Origin: Nitrosomonas oligotropha
GTDB taxonomy: Bacteria > Pseudomonadota > Gammaproteobacteria > Burkholderiales > Nitrosomonadaceae
Assembly: GCF_900106555.1 (NCBI RefSeq)
Contig: NZ_FNOE01000006.1
Coordinates: 87,868-151,867 of the forward strand
Direction of reading: 5' to 3'
Length of the DNA stretch: 64,000 bases
Notes under the pieces: model-generated
The model's input: the letters and a program-made list of their open reading frames with translations, nothing else
What the model was told of the DNA's origin: nothing
The model's database searches: none
In this document: one piece after another, positions 38,867-49,193 of the stretch
How positions within the stretch are numbered: position 1 is the first letter of the stretch
How the letters are laid out: every line of letters begins with the position of its first letter
Made by a program: the position numbers and the translations under genes

Positions 38867-40084
38867 TTAGAACATAGGCTTAGCCGCATAACTCTTGTGT
38901 GCAGCGGCAGCGGCGGTACCACGTTCCACTTTTGCGCCCATATCGGACAAAATGGTTTCCAGCGCATTCAAGCAGAAAATCACATTTTCTACGCGGCAGG
39001 ATGTGCCCATTAAGCCAAAGCGCCATACTTTTCCGGCGAAATCGCCAAGCCCTGCGCCAATTTCAAGATTATACTCATCCAACAGGCGGCGGCGCACTTC
39101 TTTCTCATCAACACCGGCAGGAACAAATACGGAATTCAGTTGCGGCAAACGATGTTCCTCTTTCACCACATAATTCATGCCCAAGGTCGCGAAACCGGCT
39201 TTCAGCGCTTCGTAATTATAGCGGTGACGCGCCCAGGAATGCTCCAGCCCTTCTTCGTATATCATCAACAGTGACTCATGTAAGCCATACAATGCGTTGG
39301 TCGGTGCGGTATGGTGATAAGTCCGGGCGGACGATCCCCAGTAATTCAACAGCAGGCTGATATCCATAAACCAGCTGTGCACCTTGGTTTTACGATTTTT
39401 AACCAGCTCGGTCACGCGATCGGAGAAACTCACGGGCGATAAGCCTGGCGGACAAGACAAGCATTTTTGGCTGCCGGAATAGATCGCATCGATTCCCCAT
39501 TCATCCACTAGAATTGGCGTTCCACCCAGTGAAGTCACTGTATCGACAATCGTCAGGCAGTTGTATTTACGTGCGATCTCGCACAGTGTCTTAGCATCGG
39601 ACTGCGCGCCGGTAGAAGTTTCGGCATGAACAAACGCAACGATCTTGGCATCCGGATTCTTTTTCAGCGCATCTTCCACTTTCTGCGGATCGACCGGTTC
39701 ACCCCATTTATCGTCGACCACCACCGCCACACCGCCATGACGCTCCACATTTTCGATCATACGGCCGCCAAACACGCCATTGCGGCACACAATCACTTTA
39801 TCGCCAGGTTCGATCATATTGACGAAACACATTTCCATACCCACCGATCCAGGCCCGGAAACCGGGAAGGTCATGCGGTTTTTGGTTTGGAATGCATAAC
39901 GCATCAAACCTTTGATTTCTTCCATCATCTCAGTGAACACAGGATCCAAGTGACCCAAGGTCGGACGCGCCATGGCGTTCAACACGCGCGCATGCGTATC
40001 TGATGGACCAGGTCCCATCAAAACACGTTGCGGTGGATAAAAAACGGTAGCTTTCTTTTCGGGGCGAAAATCTTCGGTATTCAT
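38867..40084 (-). CDS. Alanine/serine-glyoxylate aminotransferase (PLP class V)
   Basis: 405 residues from ATG at 40084, AGGATT seven bases upstream on the minus strand; the frame runs 20 codons further without support. Fold type I, class V: LMGPGPSDTHARVL, HAETSTGA, and the PLP lysine K207 in SGSQKCLSCPPG. These enzymes transfer an amino group from alanine or serine to glyoxylate; which donor applies cannot be told here. It has its own terminator. Confidence 0.9.
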   Translation of the reverse strand: MNTEDFRPEKKATVFYPPQRVLMGPGPSDTHARVLNAMARPTLGHLDPVFTEMMEEIKGLMRYAFQTKNRMTFPVSGPGSVGMEMCFVNMIEPGDKVIVCRNGVFGGRMIENVERHGGVAVVVDDKWGEPVDPQKVEDALKKNPDAKIVAFVHAETSTGAQSDAKTLCEIARKYNCLTIVDTVTSLGGTPILVDEWGIDAIYSGSQKCLSCPPGLSPVSFSDRVTELVKNRKTKVHSWFMDISLLLNYWGSSARTYHHTAPTNALYGLHESLLMIYEEGLEHSWARHRYNYEALKAGFATLGMNYVVKEEHRLPQLNSVFVPAGVDEKEVRRRLLDEYNLEIGAGLGDFAGKVWRFGLMGTSCRVENVIFCLNALETILSDMGAKVERGTAAAAAHKSYAAKPMF

Positions 40085-40144
40085 GAACAATCCTAAATTA
40101 ATAATAGAGTCTGATTTATTTTTGAAAAAGGGTGATTCTAACAA

Positions 40145-40538
40145 GTGAACGCAGAGTTTACTATAAACAACGATGTGCTCAATAAATTATCCTTATGGAT
40201 AGGCTAAGAGATTTTCATATCATTCTAAGAGAAATGAAATAATACGAATTAATTGCAAGAAGTAGATCTAGGCTAAGCAAGCAACGAAGACCAATTAGCC
40301 GGACCAAAGAATCTGCACGTTGTATTGAATCACAATTAAGGGGTACCTCCTCGCTAAGCACCTCATTGCCGCATAGAAGTGATATGATGAAAAGCTATTT
40401 TTTTAGCTTGATCAGATGATTTATTCTGGTAATTCTATAGGTAAATGAATGGGTCAGGAAGATATGACAAGACTTAACAATAATGAGTTTGTTTAAACCA
40501 CTAATATCCATTAATAAAAAAACAAAAGGAGTATTCTT
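40145..40538. other. Intergenic region, no gene seen
   Basis: 394 bp, AT-rich, between the divergent aminotransferase and PEP-CTERM/vWA genes. The ribosome binding site AAAGGAG (40525-40531) of the latter is clear. No convincing promoter, hairpin or reading frame was found. Confidence 0.4.
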
Positions 40539-41531
40539 ATGAAACGAACTATTAAACATTGGCTTGCGGTTTCCGCGGTAGCATCAATTGGATTCTGTGC
40601 ATCGAGTGCATCCTTGGCCGCGGTGGCGGTATCGTGGACCGGACCTTCTCCTCTGGCGACCTATTCTGTAGGCGAAATAGTCAATCCTTTTGGCAATGCC
40701 AATGCCAGCGGCATCATCGGTGGCACCGGCCTCGACTTGGCCTTGGTGCTCGATTCTTCGGGCAGCATGGGGACTATAAGCAGCGGAAAATCCCGTAATG
40801 CTTGGTTGGAAGAAGCTTCGGCAGCACTGGTAAACGCTCTACCAGTGGATAGCACTTCGGTAAGTGTTATCGATTTCGACAGTGATGCCCTGCTATTGCA
40901 AGGACTCACACCGCTATCCAGCGGTTCAGCTGCGGTACTCTCGGCAATCACAGCAATTGATGCTTCGGGTGGAACTAACATCGGTGCTGGTATTGATCGC
41001 GCGAGCACCGAACTTACTGGTCCCAACCACACTGACGGCCGCACCCAAATGATGGTGGTGGTATCCGACGGTGTAAGCAGCGGTAACCCGGTCGCCAGCG
41101 CAACCGCCGCGCTGGGCTTGGGTATCGATGCTATCCATACTGTTGGTATCCCTGGCCATGACGCAGTGACTATGCAAAACATCGCTACGGCGGGCAACGG
41201 AATCTATACTAATGCCAGTGACCTGACGGACCTGATTAACCTGTTCAATGGCACAGCCGGCAACCTAGTGGGTATCGATTACGTGGACGTGACGATGAAT
41301 GACGGCTCGTTCATCAGTCACATCGCTATCGACGGCTTAGGTAACTTCGTATTACCCGATGCTACATTATTCTTCGGTGCTAATGTGTTTACTGCCGTTG
41401 CATACGATACACTGGGCAATAGTGCTACTGCAGAACTGATTCTCACTGCAGTGCCTGAACCCAGCACCTACGCAATGCTCGGATTGGGTCTGGTGTTAAT
41501 AGGCTGGGCAAACCGCCGCCGTATCGTTTGA
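40539..41531 (+). CDS. PEP-CTERM protein with von Willebrand factor A domain
   Basis: 330 residues. Signal peptide (1-28, ending SASLAA), then a vWA domain with an intact MIDAS metal site: DSSGS at 72-76, SGGTNIG near 143 and VVVSDG near 177. A beta domain follows, then a PEP-CTERM signal from residue 305 (VPEPSTYAML, hydrophobic helix, NRRR). vWA domains with a MIDAS bind ligands through Mg; with the sorting signal this suggests an adhesive or matrix surface protein. Good AAAGGAG site; strong terminator downstream. Confidence 0.9.
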   Translation: MKRTIKHWLAVSAVASIGFCASSASLAAVAVSWTGPSPLATYSVGEIVNPFGNANASGIIGGTGLDLALVLDSSGSMGTISSGKSRNAWLEEASAALVNALPVDSTSVSVIDFDSDALLLQGLTPLSSGSAAVLSAITAIDASGGTNIGAGIDRASTELTGPNHTDGRTQMMVVVSDGVSSGNPVASATAALGLGIDAIHTVGIPGHDAVTMQNIATAGNGIYTNASDLTDLINLFNGTAGNLVGIDYVDVTMNDGSFISHIAIDGLGNFVLPDATLFFGANVFTAVAYDTLGNSATAELILTAVPEPSTYAMLGLGLVLIGWANRRRIV

Positions 41532-41550
41532 TTATGCTCGCAACATAAAC

Positions 41551-41585
41551 AGAAGCCGCACTTTTTAGAAGTGCGGCTTCTTTAT
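41551..41585 (+). terminator. Rho-independent terminator after the vWA PEP-CTERM gene
   Basis: Stem AGAAGCCGCACTT (41551-41563) with AAGTGCGGCTTCT (41569-41581), then TTATTT. Confidence 0.9.
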
Positions 41586-41831
41586 TTCCTCAGCTGCTAA
41601 TACTACTTACGCATAACAACTTGACAGCTTTCCAATGCTTTCTTGACACCTTCCATTCAATATCTTCATCTATAAAACAGCATTTTAGAAATAAAATCCA
41701 AAACAACACACCAATTTTTGCCTTCCCATTGCTTTTTCCAAAATTCAAACTTAAAATGCCACCGGTTACTAGCTTTCTAAAATGCCCATTGAACGATTGA
41801 TGGCACAGCAACTCAAAAAGCGGTAACGCAA
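41586..41831. other. Gap upstream of the riboswitch
   Basis: About 250 bp without a supported gene. A 73-codon minus-strand frame exists but has no ribosome site or recognisable content. The promoter of the guanidine operon should be here; I saw two TTGACA-like boxes (41621, 41643) but no -10 at proper spacing. Confidence 0.4.
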
Positions 41832-41934
41832 TGGGAAACTAGGGTTCCGGCCGATTCAGTCAACGGCGTCAGGTCCAAGAGTTTCCGGTCTCGTAATAGC
41901 GAGGCTCCACGGAGGGATAAAAGCCCGGGAGATT
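41832..41934 (+). ncRNA. Guanidine-I riboswitch (ykkC class)
   Basis: The conserved elements of the ykkC aptamer are present in order: CTAGGGTTCCG (41839-41849), GGTCCAAGAG (41872-41881), CCACGGAGGGATAAAAGCCC (41907-41926) followed by GGGAGA. Guanidinium binding turns on downstream genes in this class. The sequence after the aptamer holds a 10-bp hairpin (41939-41961) and a TCCCGG (41964-41969) that could pair with CCGGGA inside the aptamer (41925-41930). That is a possible switch arm, but there is no T-run, so control may be at translation. It stands 61 bases before the permease ATG. Confidence 0.9.
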
Positions 41935-41995
41935 AAGCGTAATGTGCTCGAAGTACATTACAATCCCGGTAAACCCTTTGGTATGGAGACTGGTT

Positions 41996-43432
41996 ATGTC
42001 AGGTTCAACAAAACAAATCCCATCTTTGCAGGATGCCCATGTAACCGGCGACGCGCTCAATCGCAGCATGAGTGTCTGGCACAGTTTCACGCTCGGTTTT
42101 GCAGTGGTCTCGCCGGTGGCCGGACTGTATGCCATCATCGGTGTGCAAACCGTGGTCGCCGGCGGCGGCTGGTTTGCGGCATTGGCGGTTTGTTTGGTCA
42201 TGCAGTTACTGGTGGCTACCGTTTACGCGGAGCTGTCTTCACAATTCCCGATTGCTGGTGGTGCCTATAAATGGGCGCGGCAGCTCGGCGGTGCGATAGC
42301 CGGGCAATATGCCGGTGTGATCTATATTTGCTCCACCATCGCCATGGTCACGACAACCGCTTATACCGGCGGTTTCTGGCTGGCGATCTTCAGCGGATTG
42401 CCGGATGACGGCGGTGGTACGATGGTGCTTTGGGGTGCGCTATTTTTGTTGCTTTGCACACTCCTCAATCTCGCCCCGGTCAGTATTTTCAATCTGGTGA
42501 TCAAACTGGGTGTTTACGCGGAAGTCGCCGGGTCATTCGGCGTAGCGCTCTTGCTGTTTCTTTTTTTCCGTCAGCACCCTTTCATGGAATTATTCCAGCA
42601 CATGGGTACCGGCACAGCGCCCAGTGAAATGGCGGCTTTCCTGGCGGCACTGGCCATTGCTGGCTGGGCTTTTATCGGTTTTGATGCCTGTTCCACCACC
42701 GCCGAAGAAACCCATCAACCGAAGCGCATGGTGCCCCGTGCCATTTTCATGTCGCTACTCGTCGTCGGCACAGTCGTTTTGTTCAATTCAGCCGCGCTGA
42801 TTTTGGCCTTTGAACACGACACTTTGAGAAATTCCAGCCATACCTCCGATCCGGTCACACCGCTGATTGCCAGCAGCATCGGCGATTGGTTCGAGAAACC
42901 TTTCCTGGCCATCGTGATGACTGCTTTTCTCGCTTGTGGCGCATCGATGGTCAAGTACACCTCGCGCATTGTGTATTCGATGGCGCGCGAAGGCAATATG
43001 CCAGCCGTGTTGAGCCAGGTAACGGCCAGCAAAATCCCGCGTAATGCCATTCTCTTTACCGTTCTGCTGGCAGGCTGCGGATTGATCTTCGGGCTCAATG
43101 ACGACGCCGTGGCCACCATCATCGCTTTCGGTACCGGCGGTTTATACGCCATGTTCACGTTCACCACGGGCTTTGCCTTGTTTGCCCGGCTCACCGGGCG
43201 ATGGAATCCGGCGTTGGGGGAATTAAAGCTGGGCGTATGGGGACTGATCATCAATTGCCTGGCGTTTATCTGGTCATTATTTGAGCTCATCAACATCGCC
43301 TGGCCCCGCCCCTATGCGATTTCCGCGGATGCGCCGTGGTGGCAGTTGTGGGCGACACCGCTGGTGCTGAGCAGCATTCTAACCATCACAACCCTCTATA
43401 TACTGTGCAAAAAATGGATGCAATCCAAATAA
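41996..43432 (+). CDS. APC-superfamily permease, probably guanidine/urea-related amine uptake
   Basis: 478 residues, twelve membrane helices, amino-acid/polyamine permease family. N-terminal SVWHSFTLGFAVVSPVAGLYAI, QFPIAGGAYKWARQLGG and the GWAFIGFDACSTTAEET motif of the eukaryote-like amine/GABA permease branch. The start is the ATG at 41996 with GGAGA upstream. Position directly after the guanidine-I riboswitch and before the carboxylase genes makes guanidine or a related nitrogen compound the likely cargo; this is inferred from context. Confidence 0.88.
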   Translation: MSGSTKQIPSLQDAHVTGDALNRSMSVWHSFTLGFAVVSPVAGLYAIIGVQTVVAGGGWFAALAVCLVMQLLVATVYAELSSQFPIAGGAYKWARQLGGAIAGQYAGVIYICSTIAMVTTTAYTGGFWLAIFSGLPDDGGGTMVLWGALFLLLCTLLNLAPVSIFNLVIKLGVYAEVAGSFGVALLLFLFFRQHPFMELFQHMGTGTAPSEMAAFLAALAIAGWAFIGFDACSTTAEETHQPKRMVPRAIFMSLLVVGTVVLFNSAALILAFEHDTLRNSSHTSDPVTPLIASSIGDWFEKPFLAIVMTAFLACGASMVKYTSRIVYSMAREGNMPAVLSQVTASKIPRNAILFTVLLAGCGLIFGLNDDAVATIIAFGTGGLYAMFTFTTGFALFARLTGRWNPALGELKLGVWGLIINCLAFIWSLFELINIAWPRPYAISADAPWWQLWATPLVLSSILTITTLYILCKKWMQSK

Positions 43433-43456
43433 ATCCATTTTCATAAGGAATTCATC

Positions 43457-44176
43457 ATGAATCAGCAAAATAACATCATCTGGCAACAACTGATCCCAGG
43501 CGGATGCCACTGGTCCGGCATTGTACGCCGCGGCACCACGCTGCGTTTGACCGATGTCGACGGAGGCGCGAATGCCGCCGTGTTGTTCTTTAATCAGGAA
43601 GAAAAGCTCGAGCGCTACAACATGGCCGACACCCTGAAATCGCAGCATACTTTCCGCCTCACCAAAGGGCATGCCTGTCACTCCGACATGGGACGGATGT
43701 TTTGTTGCATCACGGCGGATACCACAGGCTGGAACGATACCGTATGCGGCTTGAGCGACGCCGATTTGATCCAGCAAAAATATGGTACCGCGCGCTATCA
43801 GGAGCACCGCAATGAAATGTTCCGCAGCGGCCTGGACGGCATGTTGATCGAATTGGGCAAATGGGGATTGGGCATGCGCGATGTCGTCGCCAATATCAAT
43901 TTTTTCAGCAAAGTCACTGCCGATTCCGCAGGTGATTTGAAATATCACGCCGGTCACAGCAAAGCAGGCGATTATGTCGAACTGAGTTTTGTCATGAATA
44001 CCTTGGTGATATTGTCCGCCGCGCCGCATCCGCTCGATCCGGTAAAACCGTATCAGCCCGGTGCAGTCAATCTGGAATTATTCGATACGCCACCGGATGC
44101 AACCAACGAATGCCTGCATATCGCCGAAAATATTCGCGCACTGCAGAACGCGCAACACTTTTATTGCGAGGATTAA
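43457..44176 (+). CDS. DUF1989 protein, urea amidolyase-associated protein 1 / carboxyguanidine deiminase subunit
   Basis: 239 residues. DUF1989 fold with conserved [13 protein letters not shown], the cysteine/histidine stretch [10 protein letters not shown] and [14 protein letters not shown], and NINFFSKV. Paired DUF1989 proteins next to riboswitch-controlled carboxylases have been shown to form the carboxyguanidine deiminase (CgdAB), which turns carboxyguanidine into allophanate. AAGGAA precedes the ATG. The second subunit gene follows after two bases. Which of the pair is CgdA or CgdB I leave open. Confidence 0.88.
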   Translation: MNQQNNIIWQQLIPGGCHWSGIVRRGTTLRLTDVDGGANAAVLFFNQEEKLERYNMADTLKSQHTFRLTKGHACHSDMGRMFCCITADTTGWNDTVCGLSDADLIQQKYGTARYQEHRNEMFRSGLDGMLIELGKWGLGMRDVVANINFFSKVTADSAGDLKYHAGHSKAGDYVELSFVMNTLVILSAAPHPLDPVKPYQPGAVNLELFDTPPDATNECLHIAENIRALQNAQHFYCED

Positions 44177-44178
44177 AA

Positions 44179-44838
44179 ATGAATACCTCTACGCTATTTG
44201 TAAGCCAGCTCGATCCCAGCCAGGCGGTGATCGATGAAATTTGCCCGGCCGGAGAACCGTGGGTGCATCTGATCAAACGCGGACAAACCTTCCGTATCGT
44301 CGATTTGGAAGGCAATCAGGCCGTCGACACGCTGTTCTATAACGCGCACGACGCGCAAGAACGCTACAGCGCAACCGATACCGTCAGCCGCCAGAATAAG
44401 CTGTACCTGACGTCCGGCAGCAAGCTGTATTCCAATTCCGGCAATGTCATGCTGACCATCACCGCCGATACGTGCGGGCGGCACGACACGTTGGGCGGCG
44501 CTTGCGCGGCGGAGAGCAACACCGTGCGCTATGCCTTGGAAAAATTACCGATGCACAGTTGCCGCGACAATTTTCTGCACGCCTTGGCGCATGATCCGCT
44601 ATGTCAGCAATTGGGCATGGGCAAGCGCGACCTGCCCAGCAACATCAACTTCTTCATGAACGTGCCGGTCACACCGGACGGCGGGCTGGAGTTTGCCGAT
44701 GGCGTTTCGGCCCCCGGCAAGTATGTTGAAATGCGCGCGGCAATGGATGTTTTGGTGTTGATCTCGAATTGTCCGCAGTTGAACAATCCGTGCAATGCTT
44801 ATAATCCGACACCGATACGTTTACTGATCTGGGATTAA
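44179..44838 (+). CDS. DUF1989 protein, urea amidolyase-associated protein 2 / carboxyguanidine deiminase subunit
   Basis: 219 residues from ATG at 44179. Related to the previous protein: [37 protein letters not shown] and [11 protein letters not shown]. It lies two bases after subunit 1, and its ribosome site GAGGA lies inside that gene's end, so the two are coupled as expected for a heteromer. The frame continues upstream but without similarity. Confidence 0.88.
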   Translation: MNTSTLFVSQLDPSQAVIDEICPAGEPWVHLIKRGQTFRIVDLEGNQAVDTLFYNAHDAQERYSATDTVSRQNKLYLTSGSKLYSNSGNVMLTITADTCGRHDTLGGACAAESNTVRYALEKLPMHSCRDNFLHALAHDPLCQQLGMGKRDLPSNINFFMNVPVTPDGGLEFADGVSAPGKYVEMRAAMDVLVLISNCPQLNNPCNAYNPTPIRLLIWD

Positions 44839-44858
44839 TCCGATAGCGGAGGAACCGT

Positions 44859-47800
44859 ATGTTCACCAAAGTACTCATCGCCAACCGCGGCGCCATTGCT
44901 TGCCGCATCATACGCACGCTGCGCCGCATGAACGTCACCAGTGTCGCGGTATACACCGAAGCCGATGCGTTATCGCGGCATGTCAGCGAGGCCGATGAAG
45001 CTTATTGCATCGGTGAAGGTGTTGCGGCTGAAAGCTACCTGCGCACCGATAAGATCCTGGCCATCGCGCAGCAATCCGGCGCGCAGGCCATCCATCCCGG
45101 CTACGGGTTTCTCAGTGAAAATGCGGATTTTTCCGGACAGTGCGCGGCGCACGGCATTTGTTTCATCGGTCCAACGCCGCAGCAAATGCGCGCGTTCGGC
45201 CTGAAACATACAGCTCGGGCATTGGCGCTGGAAAATCAGGTGCCGCTGCTGCCCGGCACCGGTTTGCTGGCGAATCTCGACGACGCCTGCCATCAGGCCA
45301 AGCATATCGGCTACCCCGTGATGCTGAAAAGCACCGCAGGCGGCGGCGGTATCGGTATGCGCTTGTGCTGGAATCAGGATGAGCTGAGCGGTGCTTATGA
45401 ATCCGTCAAAAATCTCGCGCAAAATAATTTCAAGGATGCCGGTTTATTTCTGGAAAAATTTGTCGACCAGGCACGCCATATTGAAGTGCAGATTTTCGGC
45501 GATGGTCACGGTCAAGTCGTCGCATTGGGCGAACGTGACTGTTCCATGCAGCGGCGCAACCAGAAAGTCATCGAGGAAACACCCGCGCCCCATCTGACGC
45601 CGCAACTCCGTCAAGCCTTGTTGGACACGGCGGTACGCCTTGGCAAAGCAGTCAATTATCAATCCGCTGGCACGGTGGAATATATTTTTGACGCCGCTAA
45701 CGGCCAGTTTTATTTTCTCGAGGTCAACACGCGCTTGCAAGTTGAACATGGCGTAACCGAGGAAGTGACCGGCATTGATCTGGTGGAATGGATGGTGCGG
45801 CAAGCCGCGGGTGATTTGCCGCCGCTCGATTCCTTTACCATAGAACCCCATGGCGTTTCGATTCAAGCGCGGGTTTATGCCGAAAATCCGGCCAAAGACT
45901 TTCAGCCTTCCAGCGGCACGCTGACAGCTGCGGAATTTCCCGCATCGGCGCGGGTTGAAACCTGGGTCGAGCGCGGCATTGATGTATCCGCGTTTTACGA
46001 TCCGATGCTGGCGAAAATCATCGTGCACGCGCCGGACCGGGAAAAAGCCATCGCGCGGTTGCAGGGTGCATTGGAAAGCAGTTCGTTGCAAGGGATCGAA
46101 ACCAATCTGGATTACTTGCAGCAAATTCTCAGCAGTGCGCAATTTCGCAACGGGCAATACACCACCGGCTTTCTCAATGGATTTCACTACCGTGCGCATA
46201 CCCTGGACGTCTTAGTCCCCGGTGTGCAGACCACCGTGCAGGACTATCCCGGACGGCTCGGTTACTGGCAAATCGGCGTACCGCCTTCCGGACCGATGGA
46301 TGCGCTCGCGTTCCGCTTGGCCAACCGGCTGGTTAATAACTCCGCAGACAAAGCGGCGCTGGAAATCACATTGACCGGCCCAACGTTGCGTTTCAACAGC
46401 GATTGCCTGATCGCCGTGACCGGCGCGGCGATCGAAGTCTATTTGGACAGCGAGCCGCTGCCCCTCTGGCAATCGCACGAAATCAAGGCTGGCGCCATTC
46501 TGCAATTCGGCAAAATCAAGGATCAGGGTTGCCGGGCATACCTCGCGGTGCAAGGCGGATTTCAAGTACCGGATTATCTCGGCAGTAAATCGACTTTCAC
46601 ACTGGGGCAATTCGGCGGCCACGCCGGGCGCGCGCTGCGGGCGGGCGATGTACTGCATATCGCGGCGGAATACGAACCGGCGCAATCCGTGCTGGCAGCG
46701 GAATTGATCCCGCGCTACACGCATCAATGGGAAATCGGTGTTTTATACGGCCCGCATGCTGCGCCCGACTTTTTCACCGCTGCGGATATTGAAACGTTCT
46801 TCAGCACGGATTGGAAAGTGCATCACAATTCCAGCCGCACCGGTGTGCGTCTGCTCGGCCCGAAACCGCAATGGGCGCGTAGCGACGGCGGCGAAGCCGG
46901 TTTGCATCCGTCCAATATTCACGATACCGCGTACGCCATCGGCGCGGTCGATTTTACCGGCGACATGCCGATCATTTTGGGGCCGGACGGGCCGAGCTTG
47001 GGCGGTTTCGTCTGTCCCGTTACCGTGGCTCATGCCGAGTTATGGAAAGTCGGACAACTCAGGCCGGGCGACCAGATCCGTTTCCGCTCGCTGACCATGG
47101 AAGAAGCGCAAACGCTGGAAAAACAGCAGAACGAATCGATCCGGTTATTGCATTCGCCTCCTGTATTAGCATCCAGCGGTGCTATTGCAACGCTGCCGAG
47201 TCCGATCCTGCATCAGATCGCCGAAGGCCCGCAGCACATGGCGGTCACATACCGCCAATCGGGCGATCACAACTTGCTGGTGGAATATGGCCCGATGGTA
47301 CTGGATCTGGATTTGCGCTTTCGCGCGCATGCCTTGATGGAGTGGCTGCAACACGCCAATTTGCCCGGCATTATCGATCTGACGCCGGGCATCCGTTCGC
47401 TGCAAATTCATTTCGACGCGCAAATTCTGCCGCGCGACAGCCTGCTGCAAACCTTACTCGCGGCGGAACAATCGCTGCCGGACAGCGCCAGCATGTCGGT
47501 GCCGTCACGCATCGTGCACCTGCCGCTGTCTTGGGACGATGCAGCGACACGCTTGGCGATCGAGAAATACATGCAATCGGTGCGCAGCGACGCGCCGTGG
47601 TGCCCGAGCAATATCGAGTTCATCCGCCGCATCAATGGGCTGAATAGTATCGAAGCAGTGCACCGTATCGTATTTGACGCCAGTTACTTGGTTCTTGGCT
47701 TGGGCGATGTGTATTTGGGTGCGCCGGTGGCCGTACCGGCCGATCCGCGCCATCGCCTGGTGACCACCAAATATAATCCGGCGCGCACCTGGACGCCGGA

Positions 47801-48473
47801 AAATGCCGTGGGTATCGGTGGTGCGTATTTGTGCATTTATGGCATGGAAGGCCCCGGCGGCTATCAATTCGTCGGGCGTACGCTGCCGGTATGGAACCGC
47901 TACCGCCAAACCGCCGATTTCAAGGATGGCAAACCTTGGCTGTTGCGTTTCTTCGACCAGATCCGTTTTTATCCGGTCAGCGAAAGTGAATTGCTGAAAC
48001 TGCGCAAGGATTTCATCCGCGGGCAATTTCAACTGCGCATCGAAGAAACCACGTTCAGTTTGCAGCAACATCACCTGTTTCTGCAACAGAACCAAACGGC
48101 GATCCATGACTTCAAAACCCGTCAGCAAGCCGCTTTTGAAGCCGAACGCGAGCGCTGGAGAATCAACGGACAAATGGAATTTGCCAGCGAATCGGATCTC
48201 GATGAAGCCGATGCGCAAAGCGAATTGGATTTACCCGAAGGCAGTCACGCCATCGCTTCGCCGGTCACCGGCACCGTATGGAAAATACTGACCCAGGAAG
48301 GCCAGCAAGTCAAAGCGGGTGACATCCTGATCGTCATTGAAGCGATGAAAATGGAAATTGCCGTGGAAGCTCCGCTCAGCGGCACCGTTGAACGCATTCT
48401 ATGCCGCCAAGGGGATGGTGTCTCCGCCGGGCAACTGCTCGTCGTACTGCAGAAACATCAAACTGCGCCATGA
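44859..48473 (+). CDS. Biotin-dependent guanidine/urea carboxylase
   Basis: 1204 residues, single-chain enzyme. Residues 1-450 are biotin carboxylase ([51 protein letters not shown]). About 455-1010 are the KipA/KipI-like carboxyltransferase halves ([21 protein letters not shown]). A linker follows, then the biotinyl domain with K1164 in EAMKMEI. It carboxylates guanidine (or urea) with ATP and bicarbonate. Homologues under guanidine-I riboswitches act on guanidine; the riboswitch and DUF1989 pair favour that here. The allophanate hydrolase that normally follows is absent. Confidence 0.93.
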   Translation: MFTKVLIANRGAIACRIIRTLRRMNVTSVAVYTEADALSRHVSEADEAYCIGEGVAAESYLRTDKILAIAQQSGAQAIHPGYGFLSENADFSGQCAAHGICFIGPTPQQMRAFGLKHTARALALENQVPLLPGTGLLANLDDACHQAKHIGYPVMLKSTAGGGGIGMRLCWNQDELSGAYESVKNLAQNNFKDAGLFLEKFVDQARHIEVQIFGDGHGQVVALGERDCSMQRRNQKVIEETPAPHLTPQLRQALLDTAVRLGKAVNYQSAGTVEYIFDAANGQFYFLEVNTRLQVEHGVTEEVTGIDLVEWMVRQAAGDLPPLDSFTIEPHGVSIQARVYAENPAKDFQPSSGTLTAAEFPASARVETWVERGIDVSAFYDPMLAKIIVHAPDREKAIARLQGALESSSLQGIETNLDYLQQILSSAQFRNGQYTTGFLNGFHYRAHTLDVLVPGVQTTVQDYPGRLGYWQIGVPPSGPMDALAFRLANRLVNNSADKAALEITLTGPTLRFNSDCLIAVTGAAIEVYLDSEPLPLWQSHEIKAGAILQFGKIKDQGCRAYLAVQGGFQVPDYLGSKSTFTLGQFGGHAGRALRAGDVLHIAAEYEPAQSVLAAELIPRYTHQWEIGVLYGPHAAPDFFTAADIETFFSTDWKVHHNSSRTGVRLLGPKPQWARSDGGEAGLHPSNIHDTAYAIGAVDFTGDMPIILGPDGPSLGGFVCPVTVAHAELWKVGQLRPGDQIRFRSLTMEEAQTLEKQQNESIRLLHSPPVLASSGAIATLPSPILHQIAEGPQHMAVTYRQSGDHNLLVEYGPMVLDLDLRFRAHALMEWLQHANLPGIIDLTPGIRSLQIHFDAQILPRDSLLQTLLAAEQSLPDSASMSVPSRIVHLPLSWDDAATRLAIEKYMQSVRSDAPWCPSNIEFIRRINGLNSIEAVHRIVFDASYLVLGLGDVYLGAPVAVPADPRHRLVTTKYNPARTWTPENAVGIGGAYLCIYGMEGPGGYQFVGRTLPVWNRYRQTADFKDGKPWLLRFFDQIRFYPVSESELLKLRKDFIRGQFQLRIEETTFSLQQHHLFLQQNQTAIHDFKTRQQAAFEAERERWRINGQMEFASESDLDEADAQSELDLPEGSHAIASPVTGTVWKILTQEGQQVKAGDILIVIEAMKMEIAVEAPLSGTVERILCRQGDGVSAGQLLVVLQKHQTAP

Positions 48474-49159
48474 TTGACGATAATTCACAAGCACAAAGCA
48501 GAACAGCCTACTGGCTGGAGCGGTGGGAGCGGAATGAAACCGGTTTTCATCAGACCGGAATCAATCCGTATTTGCTTGAATTCTGGCACGAGTTGCAACT
48601 GAGCCGTGATAGTACCGTCTTCGTGCCGCTGTGCGGCAAGAGTCACGATATGCTGTGGCTGCGTCAACAGGGACATACTGTGCAGGGTGTTGAATTAAGC
48701 ACTACAGCGGCGCAGGCATTTTTCAGCGAAAACGGTTTGATACCGCAGAGCCATGCGCACGGCCGGTTCATGCACTGGGAAGCGAATGACATCGCTATTT
48801 TATGCGGCGATTTTTTCGATCTAGGCACACAAGATATGCGCAATGTCAGCGCCGTGTATGACCGCGCCGCGTTGGTGGCATTGCCACCGGATCTGCGTCA
48901 GCGTTATGTGGATCATCTGCTGCGGATTCTTCCGGAAAATACGCAAATCCTGCTCATCACACTCGACTATCCGCAGCATGAAATGACCGGACCGCCTTTT
49001 GCGGTATCTTTCAATGAAGTAACCGCGTTGTTCCAGGCATATGCCGGAATCACCCTGCTATCGCAGCACAATGTGCTGGCACAAAATCCGCGTTTTCAGG
49101 CGCGTGGAATCAGCCGCTTAGAGGAGAGCGCGGTTCTGCTGAAAACATTCGCGCGATAA
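48470..49159 (+). CDS. tpm: Thiopurine S-methyltransferase-like (TPMT) SAM-dependent methyltransferase
   Basis: 229 residues. TPMT family features: [15 protein letters not shown] at the start, [28 protein letters not shown] as SAM-binding motif [18 protein letters not shown] and a C-terminal VLLKTFAR. Bacterial members methylate thiols and selenium/tellurium compounds. The ATG overlaps the carboxylase stop by four bases (ATGA), so it is translated with the guanidine operon, in the place usually held by allophanate hydrolase. Whether it has a role in that pathway is unknown. Confidence 0.9.
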   Translation: MIDDNSQAQSRTAYWLERWERNETGFHQTGINPYLLEFWHELQLSRDSTVFVPLCGKSHDMLWLRQQGHTVQGVELSTTAAQAFFSENGLIPQSHAHGRFMHWEANDIAILCGDFFDLGTQDMRNVSAVYDRAALVALPPDLRQRYVDHLLRILPENTQILLITLDYPQHEMTGPPFAVSFNEVTALFQAYAGITLLSQHNVLAQNPRFQARGISRLEESAVLLKTFAR

Positions 49160-49193
49160 CATCGCGGCAGCCGCACCAAGATTGCTGACGAGC

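Noticed and set aside
41590..41811. 73-codon minus-strand frame between the vWA gene and the riboswitch
   Set aside because: No ribosome site, no recognisable content, odd composition, and it lies where the operon promoter should be.
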